The position numbers and the translations under genes were made by a program. The notes under the pieces are model-generated. The model saw nothing but the letters and a program-made list of their open reading frames with translations. It ran no database searches and was not told where the DNA came from. DNA of 64,000 nt from Streptomyces sp. TRM68367 (GTDB lineage Bacteria > Actinomycetota > Actinomycetes > Streptomycetales > Streptomycetaceae): contig NZ_JACTVI010000017.1 of NCBI RefSeq assembly GCF_014495685.1, positions 1 to 64,000 on the forward strand. Direction: 5' to 3'. This document shows positions 22,347 through 30,297 of the stretch, piece by piece. How positions within the stretch are numbered: the first letter of the stretch is position 1; the number at the start of each line of letters is the position of its first letter.

Positions 22347-22589
22347 TCAGCCACCGCTTTTGCGTCGGAACGACCGCTGGCTTGTAGCCGGGCCGTGCGC
22401 GCCGCGGATCTTCGAGGCGTCGGTGTTCGCAGTGAGGTCGGCGGCGTCCGCCTGCATACCGCGCTTGCGCGCCAGGGCCTCCCGAAACTTGCGCTTCAGG
22501 TCGTACTGGCCGTCATCGTCGGGCGTGAGGGAAGAGCTCTCGGCGTCAACCGGCTTTGAACCTTCGCGCGATGGAGACTCTGCAGCCAT
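22347..22589 (-). CDS. DUF5302 family small protein
   Basis: This 80-residue hydrophilic protein has the DUF5302 signature: an acidic N-terminus, then DLKRKFREALARKRG, an Asp/Ala linker with KIRGAHGPA, and the SQRSFRRKSGG C-terminus. The start at 22589 was chosen over an upstream ATG because a perfect AGGAGG lies four bases before it. The family is widespread in Streptomyces and has no known function. It stands alone, downstream of the pglY-like remnant. Confidence 0.85.
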   Translation of the reverse strand: MAAESPSREGSKPVDAESSSLTPDDDGQYDLKRKFREALARKRGMQADAADLTANTDASKIRGAHGPATSQRSFRRKSGG

Positions 22590-22731
22590 GGTGACCTCCT
22601 GGGTTCGGGCAGTGGAGAGCACAGCTTGTCATGCCGGGCACCGCTTGAGGCGCCCGCATCCAACATGGCCAGCCACCGTGGGCAACAGGCCAGCCCCCGG
22701 AACCCCTCCCAACGCTGAAGCCCTGCGCCAT

Positions 22732-22834
22732 GTTCCGGAGTGCCCTGGACTCCGAACTCGACGCCGTGGCGTCGGGTGCGTCGGTGTTCAAGGCCACTGC
22801 TGGCCACCGGCCTGGACCGGTTCCGGAGTGCCCT
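22732..22834. repeat. 15-bp direct repeat at the pglY-remnant break point
   Basis: The sequence gttccggagtgccct occurs at 22732-22746 and again at 22820-22834, 73 bases apart. The second copy ends exactly where homology to the truncated pglY-like frame starts. This suggests that a repeat-mediated rearrangement or an excised element removed the rest of the gene. Confidence 0.6.
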
Positions 22835-22973
22835 AGTAGTCCCGCAGCGCCCGCTCGGCGCCCTCCTTGGTGACGGCCTCGGCCAGCTTCAGGACGAAGT
22901 CGGACGTGGAGATGGAGGTCTTGATGTCGATGACATCGCGGAGGAGGGGGGCTGTGGCGGCGGTCGGGGCCAT
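22833..22973 (-). pseudogene. N-terminal remnant of pglY/brxC-like phage-resistance ATPase
   Basis: Forty-six codons from the ATG at 22973 read MAPTAATAPLLRDVIDIKTS, then a TSDFVLKLAEAV stretch, and end in RALRDY before TAG. LRDVIDI...DFVLKLAEAV...L(K/R)DYVVT is, from memory, the very N-terminus of the roughly 1,200-residue PglY/BrxC ATPases of Pgl/BREX systems. Homology stops after DY, before the Walker A region, so no ATPase can be made. A purine-rich aggaga lies upstream of the start. A pglW-like stump lies 4.5 kb away on the same strand. Confidence 0.6.
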
Positions 22974-23166
22974 CTGTGTCTCGCGTCTCCTGTTTTGCCG
23001 TGTACTACGTCTACGTCCACCGGGCAGCGCGGCGCGTCCCCCGTCGACCGGGACGGCGAGCGATGCCCAGCACCGCACGCTGCCCCGGAGGCACCGTCCG
23101 CCACTGCTCACACAAGTGGGGACGGCCTTCGATCGTATCGGGCGTGTCTGACATGGGGGAGGCAGC
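22974..23166. other. Spacer upstream of the pglY remnant
   Basis: It holds the presumed promoter side of the pglY-like stump (gtagacgtagtacacgg on the minus strand) and the 3' end of the ATPase gene at 23167. No further gene was seen. Confidence 0.35.
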
Positions 23167-24612
23167 TCACGCAGCGGAAGCCCAGGCCTCCATCAACTGC
23201 TCGGGCCCGTACGTCGCCGCCAGCCCGCCCACCGAGAACCCGGAGCGGGATACCGCGACCAGGGGAGTGTCCTCGTCGGCACCGGGGACAGCCAGGGCAT
23301 CCCGGGCCAGCGCTGCCAGGGCGCGACGGTCGAAGGAGCCGCACTCGTGCCACTTGATCGAGCCGACGAACCCGATCTCGCGCGCCGGCGCCCGGTCCGC
23401 CCCCACGAGGTCGACCTCGGGATTGTTCGTACGAGGCCACCAGCCGCCCACTTCCCGCACTTGCGGCCACGTGTCGTCGGGGAGCAGCCGCGCCAAGGAC
23501 TCCCTCACGACAGGCTCGATCGCCCGCCCGCGCCACGAGGTCCATCCACGCTCGACAGCCTCGACCACGATCCGGCTGCGCCCGCGCTCGATCTCCGGGA
23601 TCCCCTGTTCCAGGAAGGCGAGCCAGAAGCGGAGGTAGGGGTCGGCAACGCGGTAGCGGCGGTCGCGGTCTCCGGGGCGGGTTGAGAGAGGGGTATCTAC
23701 GGCGACGAGTCGTTTGTCCGCGAGGGTGTGCAGGGCGGGGTTGAGCGAGCCGGGCGGAAGTGGTCGGTCGGCCGCCCCGGCTTTAGCGGCGATGGTCCCG
23801 AAGGTCCGCTCACCGCTGCCGATCACGGACAGTACGTGCCTGGCCTGGAGGGCGGTGGGGAACTCGGCGGCCAGTGCCCGCTCGGCGGAGACGAGGAGGG
23901 GGGAGGTGGGGTCGTCGAGGGCGCGGGAGAGGAAGTCGGTGCGGCTCTCGCCTTCCCGCCACTCCTGGCAGATGAGGGGCAGGCCGCCGGTGATCAGGTG
24001 GGCGTCGAAGGCGTCCGCGGCGGGGAGCCCGGTCATCGCCATGACTTCGGAGGGGGAGAGCGGCGGGAGGACCATCTCGACCCCTCGCTGGTGGAAGGGG
24101 CGACCGTAGGCGGAGAGTTGCTCCATCATGGCCAGGTCGCTGCCGATGAGGATCAGCAGCACGGGTTTGCGGCTCAGCACCCGGTCCCAGACGGTCTGCA
24201 GGGTGCCTTCCAATACTGGGTCGCCTTCGAGCATCCAGGGCAGCTCGTCGAGTACGACGATGCTGGGGGCGTCGTCCGGGAGCACGGCTGCGAGCTGGCG
24301 CAGGGCGGTGTCCCATTCGGTGACGGTGGTGACGCCGGCGAGGAGGGCGGTGTCGGGCAGTGAGGAGTGCCGGACCTCGGCGAGGAAGCGGGCCCGTTCC
24401 CGGTGGGCGTCCTCGCCTCGGGTGGCCTGGTGGACGACGTAGGGCACCTGGGCGCGCTCACAGAAGAGATCCACGAGCCGCGACTTCCCGACCCGACGTC
24501 GGCCGCGGAGGAGCAGGGCACGGCCACGCTGGTCGCCTCGGCCGTCGCGCACCCAGGCGAGGTGGCGGTCCAGGGTGGCCAGCTCGGACGTGCGGCCTAC
24601 GAAGCCTGGCAT
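23167..24612 (-). CDS. AAA ATPase with C-terminal DUF234-type domain
   Basis: This 481-residue protein has Walker A GRRRVGKS (residues 37-44) and Walker B IVVLDE (residues 118-123), followed by an ATPase lid and a winged-helix-like segment. The C-terminal part (about 310-470) has W-R-G-R-A-I-E-P and E-V-D-L-V, matching the DUF234 region of archaeal-type ATPases. In that region an E...D...E-x-K-like set resembles restriction-type nucleases; here E-V-D-L-V and G-S-I-K-W could be the acidic and lysine parts. The start at 24612 has aaaggtg five bases upstream. The family often sits in defence or mobile regions, but its role is not established. The gene is monocistronic, with a low-GC upstream region. 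Confidence 0.8.
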   Translation of the reverse strand: MPGFVGRTSELATLDRHLAWVRDGRGDQRGRALLLRGRRRVGKSRLVDLFCERAQVPYVVHQATRGEDAHRERARFLAEVRHSSLPDTALLAGVTTVTEWDTALRQLAAVLPDDAPSIVVLDELPWMLEGDPVLEGTLQTVWDRVLSRKPVLLILIGSDLAMMEQLSAYGRPFHQRGVEMVLPPLSPSEVMAMTGLPAADAFDAHLITGGLPLICQEWREGESRTDFLSRALDDPTSPLLVSAERALAAEFPTALQARHVLSVIGSGERTFGTIAAKAGAADRPLPPGSLNPALHTLADKRLVAVDTPLSTRPGDRDRRYRVADPYLRFWLAFLEQGIPEIERGRSRIVVEAVERGWTSWRGRAIEPVVRESLARLLPDDTWPQVREVGGWWPRTNNPEVDLVGADRAPAREIGFVGSIKWHECGSFDRRALAALARDALAVPGADEDTPLVAVSRSGFSVGGLAATYGPEQLMEAWASAA

Positions 24613-24758
24613 GGGTCACCTTTCGAGTTTGCTCGTATTGAGCATACTCAAGTGAACCATAGTATGGAGAATCAGAGTATCGAGTCGATAGCTGTGAGTG
24701 ATGAATGAGAGGGTGCCGGAAGGCAGTGAAGGGCGGACCGGCCTTGAGGTGGTTGGGT
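24613..24758 (-). promoter_or_regulatory. Low-GC promoter region with inverted repeat for the DUF234 ATPase
   Basis: This gap is far richer in A/T than its neighbours. It contains ttgag-cata-ctcaa at 24638-24651, an inverted repeat about 25 bases before the ATPase start. TATGGT and similar -10-like hexamers occur on the minus strand. The inverted repeat may bind a regulator; none is assigned. Confidence 0.4.
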
Positions 24759-24962
24759 TCAGCGCAGGTGAGAGATGAATGTGCGCCAGGCGTGGGGGGC
24801 GAAGGCGATCACTGGGCCGGCGGGGCGCTTGCTGTCTCGGACGGGGATGAGGGTGGGGATGCCGACGGCGACCTCAACGCACTCGTTGTTGCCGCCGCTG
24901 TAGGTGCTGCTGCGCCACTTCGCCTCCGACAGGTCCGGCGTGCTGTGGCGTGCGCTATTCAT
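24759..24962 (-). CDS. DUF397 domain protein
   Basis: The 67-residue protein has the DUF397 hallmarks W-R-S-S-T/Y-S-G-G-N-N-E-C-V-E-V and V-R-D-S-K, with F-x-x-W-x-x-F-I near the end. Its ATG overlaps the TGA of the HTH gene (ATGA), so the two are translationally coupled. DUF397 proteins pair with HTH/DUF5753 regulators and, in studied pairs, control development or antibiotic production or act as toxin-antitoxin-like couples. Confidence 0.9.
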   Translation of the reverse strand: MNSARHSTPDLSEAKWRSSTYSGGNNECVEVAVGIPTLIPVRDSKRPAGPVIAFAPHAWRTFISHLR

Positions 24963-25843
24963 TCTCTGTGCTCCTTGGCCCTGCGTCGGATGACGGCTCG
25001 GGATTCCATCGGAGAGAGCGCGGACGTGCGAGCGGCGTCGAACAGGTCTTGGTAACGGGCGACTTCCGCCTCCCGCTCCAGCCAGATGGAGCCGGTTGGG
25101 TTGTCCGCCAACACCACGTCGAGCGCTGCCTCCTCAGGGAAACCCAGTACTACGTACGGGCCGAACATACTCGCGTGTGCTCCGCGCGAGAACGGCAGGA
25201 CCTGGACGGTCACGTTGGGCTGCTCGGAGGTCGTCAGGAGGTGCTCCAACTGTGCCTGCATCACCTGAGGGCCCCCGACCTGTTGGAGGAGAACGGCCTC
25301 TGACAGCACTGCCCAGAGGCGCAAGGGGGAGTCGCCAGCGAGTCGTTCCTGTCGGGCGAGACGAACCTGGACGAACTTTTCGATCTCGTCTGCTGTCTGC
25401 CACTGTCGTGAAGCCACCGTCACGGCACGAACGTACTCCGGGGTCTGGAGCAGGCCAGGAACCAGTTGCGCCTGGAACGTGCGGATCTCTCCGGCCATGG
25501 CTTCCAGCGCGATGTAATCGCGGTACGTGTCGGCGAGGACGGATCCGTACTGGTTCCACCATCCTTGCCTGCGGCGGCGGTTGGCCTTACGGGCCAGCTC
25601 TCCCAGTCGCTCACGAAGCTCAGGATCCGCCACCCCATAGGCATGCAGCATCGCGGTCAGGTCCGGGAGTCGGACCGCCACCCGACCGTTCTCGATCCGG
25701 CTGATCTTGCCCTTGGTGCAGTCGAGGGCTTCAGCTGCCTGAGTGGTGGTCAGCCCTGCGGCCTCCCGCAACCGGCGTAGCTCGTCGCCAAGTTGGCGGC
25801 CGAGCACGGTCGAGGGGTTCGGAGTGGTGCTCTTCGCAAGCAT
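24959..25843 (-). CDS. XRE-family HTH regulator with DUF5753 domain
   Basis: The 294-residue protein has an N-terminal helix-turn-helix (residues about 14-70; LGDELRRLREAAGLTTTQAA then KGKISRIENGR). A DUF5753 domain follows (about 100-280; F-Q-x-Q-L-V-P-G-L-L-Q-T-P-E-Y and V-x-V-Q-V-L-P-F). Such pairs with DUF397 are numerous in Streptomyces. It is divergent from the ATPase gene at about 26 kb across an 85-200 base gap, so both may share a control region. Confidence 0.92.
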   Translation of the reverse strand: MLAKSTTPNPSTVLGRQLGDELRRLREAAGLTTTQAAEALDCTKGKISRIENGRVAVRLPDLTAMLHAYGVADPELRERLGELARKANRRRRQGWWNQYGSVLADTYRDYIALEAMAGEIRTFQAQLVPGLLQTPEYVRAVTVASRQWQTADEIEKFVQVRLARQERLAGDSPLRLWAVLSEAVLLQQVGGPQVMQAQLEHLLTTSEQPNVTVQVLPFSRGAHASMFGPYVVLGFPEEAALDVVLADNPTGSIWLEREAEVARYQDLFDAARTSALSPMESRAVIRRRAKEHRE

Positions 25844-26042
25844 GCCAACACCTTTAGCAGAGCCGTGGATGCCTCAGGGTGGCATTAACTCGAAAGGGGG
25901 AAGATTGAGGCCATCCTAGTCAGCAACGTTGCAGATTCGGATGGTGTGCATACATCCTGCTGGCCATGGACATCGGCGTCCCATGGCTCGACTTGCTGTC
26001 TCTATGGGGCTCCGGCCGCGCGTCGACCCTCTGGGGGCTGCC

Positions 26043-26675
26043 ATGGCTGAACCAAATGAAGTCACCTTCCGGTTAACCCGTTGCCGTCGCAGCGTGCCCC
26101 GAACACGAGCGCTGGCGCATGCCGTGCTCAGCGGGTGGGGCGTCAGCCAAGACGTCTTGGAGTCGGCGGAGTTGGTGCTCTCGGAATTGGTGACCAACGC
26201 GCTGCGCGTACGTGTGCCGAGGGACCGGCAGGTGGGCGTACGAATCGCGCGATCCCTGATTGACGGGCTGCTGCGGCTGGAAGTCAGCGACGCGGGCTCG
26301 GGCAGGCCCGAAGTACGGGCGCCCAGTGACGAGGAGGCTGGCGGGCGTGGGCTGTTGCTCGTGGAGGCGTTGGCTCACCGCTGGGGAGTGGACGAGCGCG
26401 AGGCCGGGATTGGGAAGACCGTCTGGGCGGAGCTGAAAGCACCGGACATCGTGGCTGAGCCCGACATGCGGAAGGTTGCGGCGGTCATGGTTCGGGCCGG
26501 GCAGCGAGTGCGGGTGTGGGGCGAGTGGCGCAACGTCGTCAGTGTCCGCGGCGAGCGGTATGCCGGGGGTGGCCCCGCTGTGGTGCTGAGCCTGGACGAG
26601 GGTCCGGTGCTGCGCGTGCACGCGGCCGAGCCGCTGACCGTACGGGGCGGGGGTGACTCGACACCGCTGGCGTGA
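26043..26675 (+). CDS. Anti-sigma-factor-like ATP-binding protein (HATPase_c_2)
   Basis: The start MAEPNEVTFRL at 26043 begins a 210-residue protein; an upstream in-frame ATG at 26007 is possible. It shows a GHKL ATPase fold: N-box ELVLSELVTNALR, G1 VSDAGSG and G2 GGRGLLLVEALAHRWGV. The C-terminal 70 residues (V-R-V-W-G-E-W-R-N-V-V) form a small SH3-like strand set. RsbW-like stand-alone kinases of this kind phosphorylate anti-anti-sigma factors. No partner sigma or anti-anti-sigma gene is nearby. Confidence 0.8.
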   Translation: MAEPNEVTFRLTRCRRSVPRTRALAHAVLSGWGVSQDVLESAELVLSELVTNALRVRVPRDRQVGVRIARSLIDGLLRLEVSDAGSGRPEVRAPSDEEAGGRGLLLVEALAHRWGVDEREAGIGKTVWAELKAPDIVAEPDMRKVAAVMVRAGQRVRVWGEWRNVVSVRGERYAGGGPAVVLSLDEGPVLRVHAAEPLTVRGGGDSTPLA

Positions 26676-26721
26676 TCACCGGGTCGGGAGGGCGAGGGGT
26701 GCGCTGCGCCTCTCGGAGAGC

Positions 26722-26746
26722 TATCCTTAGTCCAGTACTTAGTCCA
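26722..26746 (+). promoter_or_regulatory. Promoter/operator of the Phd-VapC operon
   Basis: The 9-mer cttagtcca occurs at 26726-26734 and 26738-26746, a 12-bp repeat overlapping a -10-like TATCCT at 26722-26727. It lies 22 bases before the antitoxin ATG. Such repeats fit autoregulation by the antitoxin or the toxin-antitoxin complex. Confidence 0.55.
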
Positions 26747-26767
26747 CCCGGTGATCGTGAGGCAGCC

Positions 26768-27010
26768 ATGGAAGCAGCCCGTCAGTACAACGTCCATGAA
26801 GCCAAGACGCACTTTTCACGGATCCTGGAGCAGGTTGCTACTGGTGAGGAGATCGTGATCAGCAAGGCGGGGGAGCCGGTGGCCAAGGTGGTGCCACTGC
26901 GCCCCAAGGTTAAGCGGACCGGCCGGGGCTCACTCCGGGGGCAGATCCACATCCCCGACGACTTCGATGAACTGCCCGACGACATCGCCGACGCTTTCGG
27001 GATGCACTGA
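26768..27010 (+). CDS. Phd/YefM-family antitoxin
   Basis: This 80-residue protein opens with the Phd/YefM fold (YNVHEAKTHFSRILEQVATG, then EEIVISKAGEPVAKVVPL), a DNA-binding dimer. Its acidic C-terminus (DDFDELPDDIADAFG) is the likely toxin-neutralising tail. The stop shares a base with the toxin start (TGATG), giving tight coupling. Confidence 0.92.
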   Translation: MEAARQYNVHEAKTHFSRILEQVATGEEIVISKAGEPVAKVVPLRPKVKRTGRGSLRGQIHIPDDFDELPDDIADAFGMH

Positions 27011-27384
27011 TGCGACTGCTGCTCGACACCCATGTGGTCCTGTGGTGGCTGGACGACTCTGCTGAGCTGTCCGGTGAGATCAAGGATCTGCTCGACACCG
27101 AACCCGCGGTGTACGTCAGTGCCGTATCACCGTGGGAGATCGCCATCAAACAGTCCCTCGGGAAACTGGAAGGCCCGGAAGACCTGGCCGAGCGGGTACG
27201 CGACAGCCAGTTCACCGGCCTGCCCATCACCGCCGGGCATGGGGTGAGGGCAGGCCGACTTCCGGCGTATCACCGGGACCCCTTCGACCGGATACTGGTC
27301 GCTCAAGCACAGATCGAAGGGATGACCCTTGTGACGAGGGACAAGTGGATCCCGCAGTACGACGTGCAGGTCATGCCCGTGTGA
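27010..27384 (+). CDS. vapC: VapC-like PIN-domain toxin
   Basis: The 124-residue PIN protein has the expected acidic residues: D6 (LLLDTHVVLWW), E43 (SPWEIAIK), D93 (DPFDRILVAQA) and D111 (VTRDKW). This is a complete Mg2+-dependent ribonuclease site. VapC toxins cut tRNA or rRNA and block translation until bound by antitoxin. It overlaps the antitoxin by one base and appears intact. Confidence 0.92.
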   Translation: MRLLLDTHVVLWWLDDSAELSGEIKDLLDTEPAVYVSAVSPWEIAIKQSLGKLEGPEDLAERVRDSQFTGLPITAGHGVRAGRLPAYHRDPFDRILVAQAQIEGMTLVTRDKWIPQYDVQVMPV

Positions 27385-27426
27385 GGGGCAGACCGCTCCC
27401 TTTCGTATCTCTCGTCGGCCGCCGGT

Positions 27427-27582
27427 TTACTTGTGGGCCGATGCCCGACCGCGACGGACGGCCGAGGCCGGGCGCCAGGCACGCAAGTCGTCGTCCGGGA
27501 GTTTCTCGCGGAGGGCCTCCAGGCCTCGGTGCTCATGCTGGAACTCCGAGTCGGTGACCGCGGTCCACCGGCCGTCCCGCAT
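27427..27582 (-). pseudogene. N-terminal remnant of pglW-like NERD/kinase gene
   Basis: From the ATG at 27582 the frame reads MRDGRWTAVTDSEFQHE, then RGLEALREKLPDDDLRAW, matching from memory the N-terminus of NERD-domain kinases such as PglW (GRWTxVTxSxFxHExxGLExxRxxLPDxxPxRAWSNF). After the Trp codon at 27475-27477 the expected S-N-F is replaced by an unrelated 15-codon Arg-rich tail. The NERD nuclease and kinase parts are absent. It lies on the same strand as the pglY-like stump. Confidence 0.5.
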
Positions 27583-27939
27583 GTGCCATCCCCGCTTCGT
27601 GTCGTTCCGTGCCGATTGCTGCTGCTCAGCGAGCAACAGCCCCCGAAGAGATCCCAGCGGTGCGGGAGGACGGGGTGCAGTGGGTCGGGTGAGGGCGTGG
27701 GAGCGGCGGGCGACTGTGCCCGCAAGCAATCGTCCGCCCCCAAAACGGCTGTCCATAACTCAACACTCGGTGCGGCGGGCGTTGGTCGCGCCGGCCCGCG
27801 GCCGGGGAGCGGACACGGTGGGTGATGGGGCGGTAGTGCCCGGCTTTCGGGTCACCGGCCCGTTCCTCCAATCTCACGAAGTCGAGCGGGGACATGGGCG
27901 CGGGTCCCCGGGCGCCGTACGGGGAGGACGTGGACCGGC
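27583..27939. other. Gene-poor gap
   Basis: The 357 bases between the pglW-like stump and the kinase stop hold only arginine-rich frames without recognisable sequence. A promoter for the stump would be here, but no clear box was seen. Confidence 0.4.
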
Positions 27940-30297
27940 CTACGGCACGACCGGCGGCTCGGATTCCGGGCGCGCCGGGGGGCGGGGGCGGGCGTCGGGC
28001 TCGGGGTGCGCTCCGGGTTCGAAGGGGGCCTCGGATTCGGTGCGGGCGTCGGGTTCCGTACGGGCGTCGGGCTCTGTACGGGACTTGGGCACGGTGCGGG
28101 CGTCGGGCGCGGTACGGGCCTCGGGCCCGCGTTCGGCTCCGGTCCCGCCGGCGCTGCTGCCGGACCGGCGACCGCGATGGAACGCGCCGAAGCGCGCTCC
28201 CACGTCGCGTGCCGCCGAACGGCCACCCGCCCAGCCCTCGTCCCGCCGGGCGCCCTCGGCCGTCGCCCTGCGCTCGCGTTCGGCCTCCGTCATGGTGCGG
28301 CCGGGGGCGCGGACGGGCAGACCGTTCACCGTGGCGCCCGCGGGGCGGCGGTGCGCGTCCTGCTCGGGGTGTTCGGCCACCGCGTCGGCCCGCGCGGTGG
28401 CATCAGTGCGTGGCGCGGTGCCGGGCCGCACGTCGTAGGTGCTCCCGAAAGCAGGGTCCGCGGCGTTGGTGGTCTCCGGCTCGGTCTCCGCGGCGCGGGC
28501 AGTGCCCGGCGTGGGCTCCGCGGCGGCTGCGGCCTCGGACACGGGCTTCCCGGCGCGGGTGGCCCCTGACGCGGACTGCGCAGTGCCGGATGCCGGGGGC
28601 GTGGGTGGCTCCGCCACGGAGGAACGGCCGGTGGTCTCCCACGGTGCGGCTACCGCGGCTGAGCTACCGTGCGCGCTCTCCCCTGCCGCGGGCTCCGCCG
28701 GCGTCGTACGGCGTGTGACTTCCCGCGGCGCGGTTTCCGAGGCCGAGTTACGGCGCGTGGTCTCTTGCGGCGCGGGCTCCGCGGCCGAGCCACGGCTCGC
28801 GCCCTCCTCTGCCGCCGGCCGCGTGGCCGAGCCACGTCCCACGCTCCCCCCTGCCGCCGGCTCCGCCACCGACGTACCGCCCGCGCTCTCCCGAGGTACC
28901 GGCACCGCGTCCGCCGGCCTCCGCACCGTCTCCCACGGCGCAGGCTCCCGCTGCTGGGCCAGCAGTTGCGGCGGCAGCAGTACGACGACGCCCGTGCCGC
29001 CGCGCGAGGACGGGCGGTAGTTGACGCTGATGCCGTACTTGACGGCCAGCCGCCCGACCACGGCCAGGCCGAGCCGCGTGCCCTGCAACGAGGCGAGGTC
29101 CGTCATCCGCCCCGTCACCGCCTCCTCGGCGTGCCGCATGGCCGCGTCGGCCATCTTCAGGCCGCTGTCCTCGATCGTGACGACGATCCCGGCGCTGCGT
29201 TCCTCGACGTACACATGGACCTCGTCGATCGGCGGCGAGAAGTTGGCGGCGTTGTCCGTCAGTTCGGCCAGCAGATGCATGACGCCTTCCGCGGCGAAGC
29301 CGGAGATCGCGGCGTTCGTCGAGCAGTGCAGCCGTACGCGCCGGTACGCGGCGATCCGGCCGACCGCGCCGCGCAGGATGCTCTCCATCACGATCGGCTT
29401 GTTCCACGCGCGGCTGGCCCGGCCGCCCATGAGCAGTGCCAGCCGGTCGGTCATGAGGCCCAGCTGCGAGGTGCTGTGCTCCAGCCTCAGCAGGTCGCCG
29501 AAGACCTCCTCGCGGTGCCGTTCCTGCATCTCCCGCAGGTCGGCGAGCATGCTGACGGCCTTGGCCTGCACCCGGCTCAGCGCCTTGGCGGATGCGGCCT
29601 GCGCGGCGGCGGCCCGCCGTTCGCTGTGGGCCAGTTCGCGCAGGAACGACTCGGCGGGGACGCGCAGCAGCGGGCTGCGCGGCCACCACTCCAACTCCGC
29701 GAGCACCGTGTCGGACGAGTGGCCGTCCCGCAGCCGCGCGACCGCGGTGGGCAGGGTCTCCTTCGTCATCCGTTCCAACTCGGTGGCGCTCTCGGCCAGT
29801 TCGCACTGGGCCTGCTGCCGTTCGGTGTTCAGGGCAGTGGCGTGCCGTACGTCCTGTTCCACCACGGCGGCGAAGGTGTCCAGAAGCAGCCGCAGTTGCG
29901 GCTCGGACGGCAACGGCACGCCCGTGAGCGCGTCACTCGTGCTTGCCCCGTCCCGCAGTCGCATCGCGACCGAGGGCAGGGTGACGTTCCCCAAATGTGC
30001 GGACTCCGCGTCCAGTTGGGCCAACTGGGTCCTGAGACGGCCGGCTTCGGCCTCCCGCGCCGCGGCGGACCGGGCGGAGCGCCGGAGGAGTAGTGCGCTG
30101 ACGACGACGGTGACCGCCACGCAGGCCCACGCGGCCAGGGCGGACGTCACCGTCCAGGCGCGGGCGGTGGCGGGCGCCGCCGCGACCGCCCCGCCGGCGG
30201 CCGCCGCGCTCACCACCAGCACGGCCAGGGGTACGGCCGTCGAGGCGCGGAGCCCTCTCGCCGGCCGGTGCTGACTGGGCGGTGCGGGCACTGGCAT
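27940..30297 (-). CDS. CvnA-like (conservon-type) sensor histidine kinase, orphan
   Basis: The 785-residue protein has two membrane helices (about 20-42 and 50-72), a coiled-coil-rich middle and a conserved block LMTDRLALLMGGRASRAWNK. A GHKL ATPase domain follows: N-box ELTDNAANFSPP with Asp348/Asn349, G1 IEDSGLKM, and LGLAVVGRLA. The last 330 residues are a low-complexity Ala/Pro/Glu/Arg tail. Conservon kinases act with roadblock protein CvnB, CvnC and GTPase CvnD. None of these follows here, so the kinase is an orphan. The start at 30297 has a weak gagg upstream. Confidence 0.85.
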   Translation of the reverse strand: MPVPAPPSQHRPARGLRASTAVPLAVLVVSAAAAGGAVAAAPATARAWTVTSALAAWACVAVTVVVSALLLRRSARSAAAREAEAGRLRTQLAQLDAESAHLGNVTLPSVAMRLRDGASTSDALTGVPLPSEPQLRLLLDTFAAVVEQDVRHATALNTERQQAQCELAESATELERMTKETLPTAVARLRDGHSSDTVLAELEWWPRSPLLRVPAESFLRELAHSERRAAAAQAASAKALSRVQAKAVSMLADLREMQERHREEVFGDLLRLEHSTSQLGLMTDRLALLMGGRASRAWNKPIVMESILRGAVGRIAAYRRVRLHCSTNAAISGFAAEGVMHLLAELTDNAANFSPPIDEVHVYVEERSAGIVVTIEDSGLKMADAAMRHAEEAVTGRMTDLASLQGTRLGLAVVGRLAVKYGISVNYRPSSRGGTGVVVLLPPQLLAQQREPAPWETVRRPADAVPVPRESAGGTSVAEPAAGGSVGRGSATRPAAEEGASRGSAAEPAPQETTRRNSASETAPREVTRRTTPAEPAAGESAHGSSAAVAAPWETTGRSSVAEPPTPPASGTAQSASGATRAGKPVSEAAAAAEPTPGTARAAETEPETTNAADPAFGSTYDVRPGTAPRTDATARADAVAEHPEQDAHRRPAGATVNGLPVRAPGRTMTEAERERRATAEGARRDEGWAGGRSAARDVGARFGAFHRGRRSGSSAGGTGAERGPEARTAPDARTVPKSRTEPDARTEPDARTESEAPFEPGAHPEPDARPRPPARPESEPPVVP

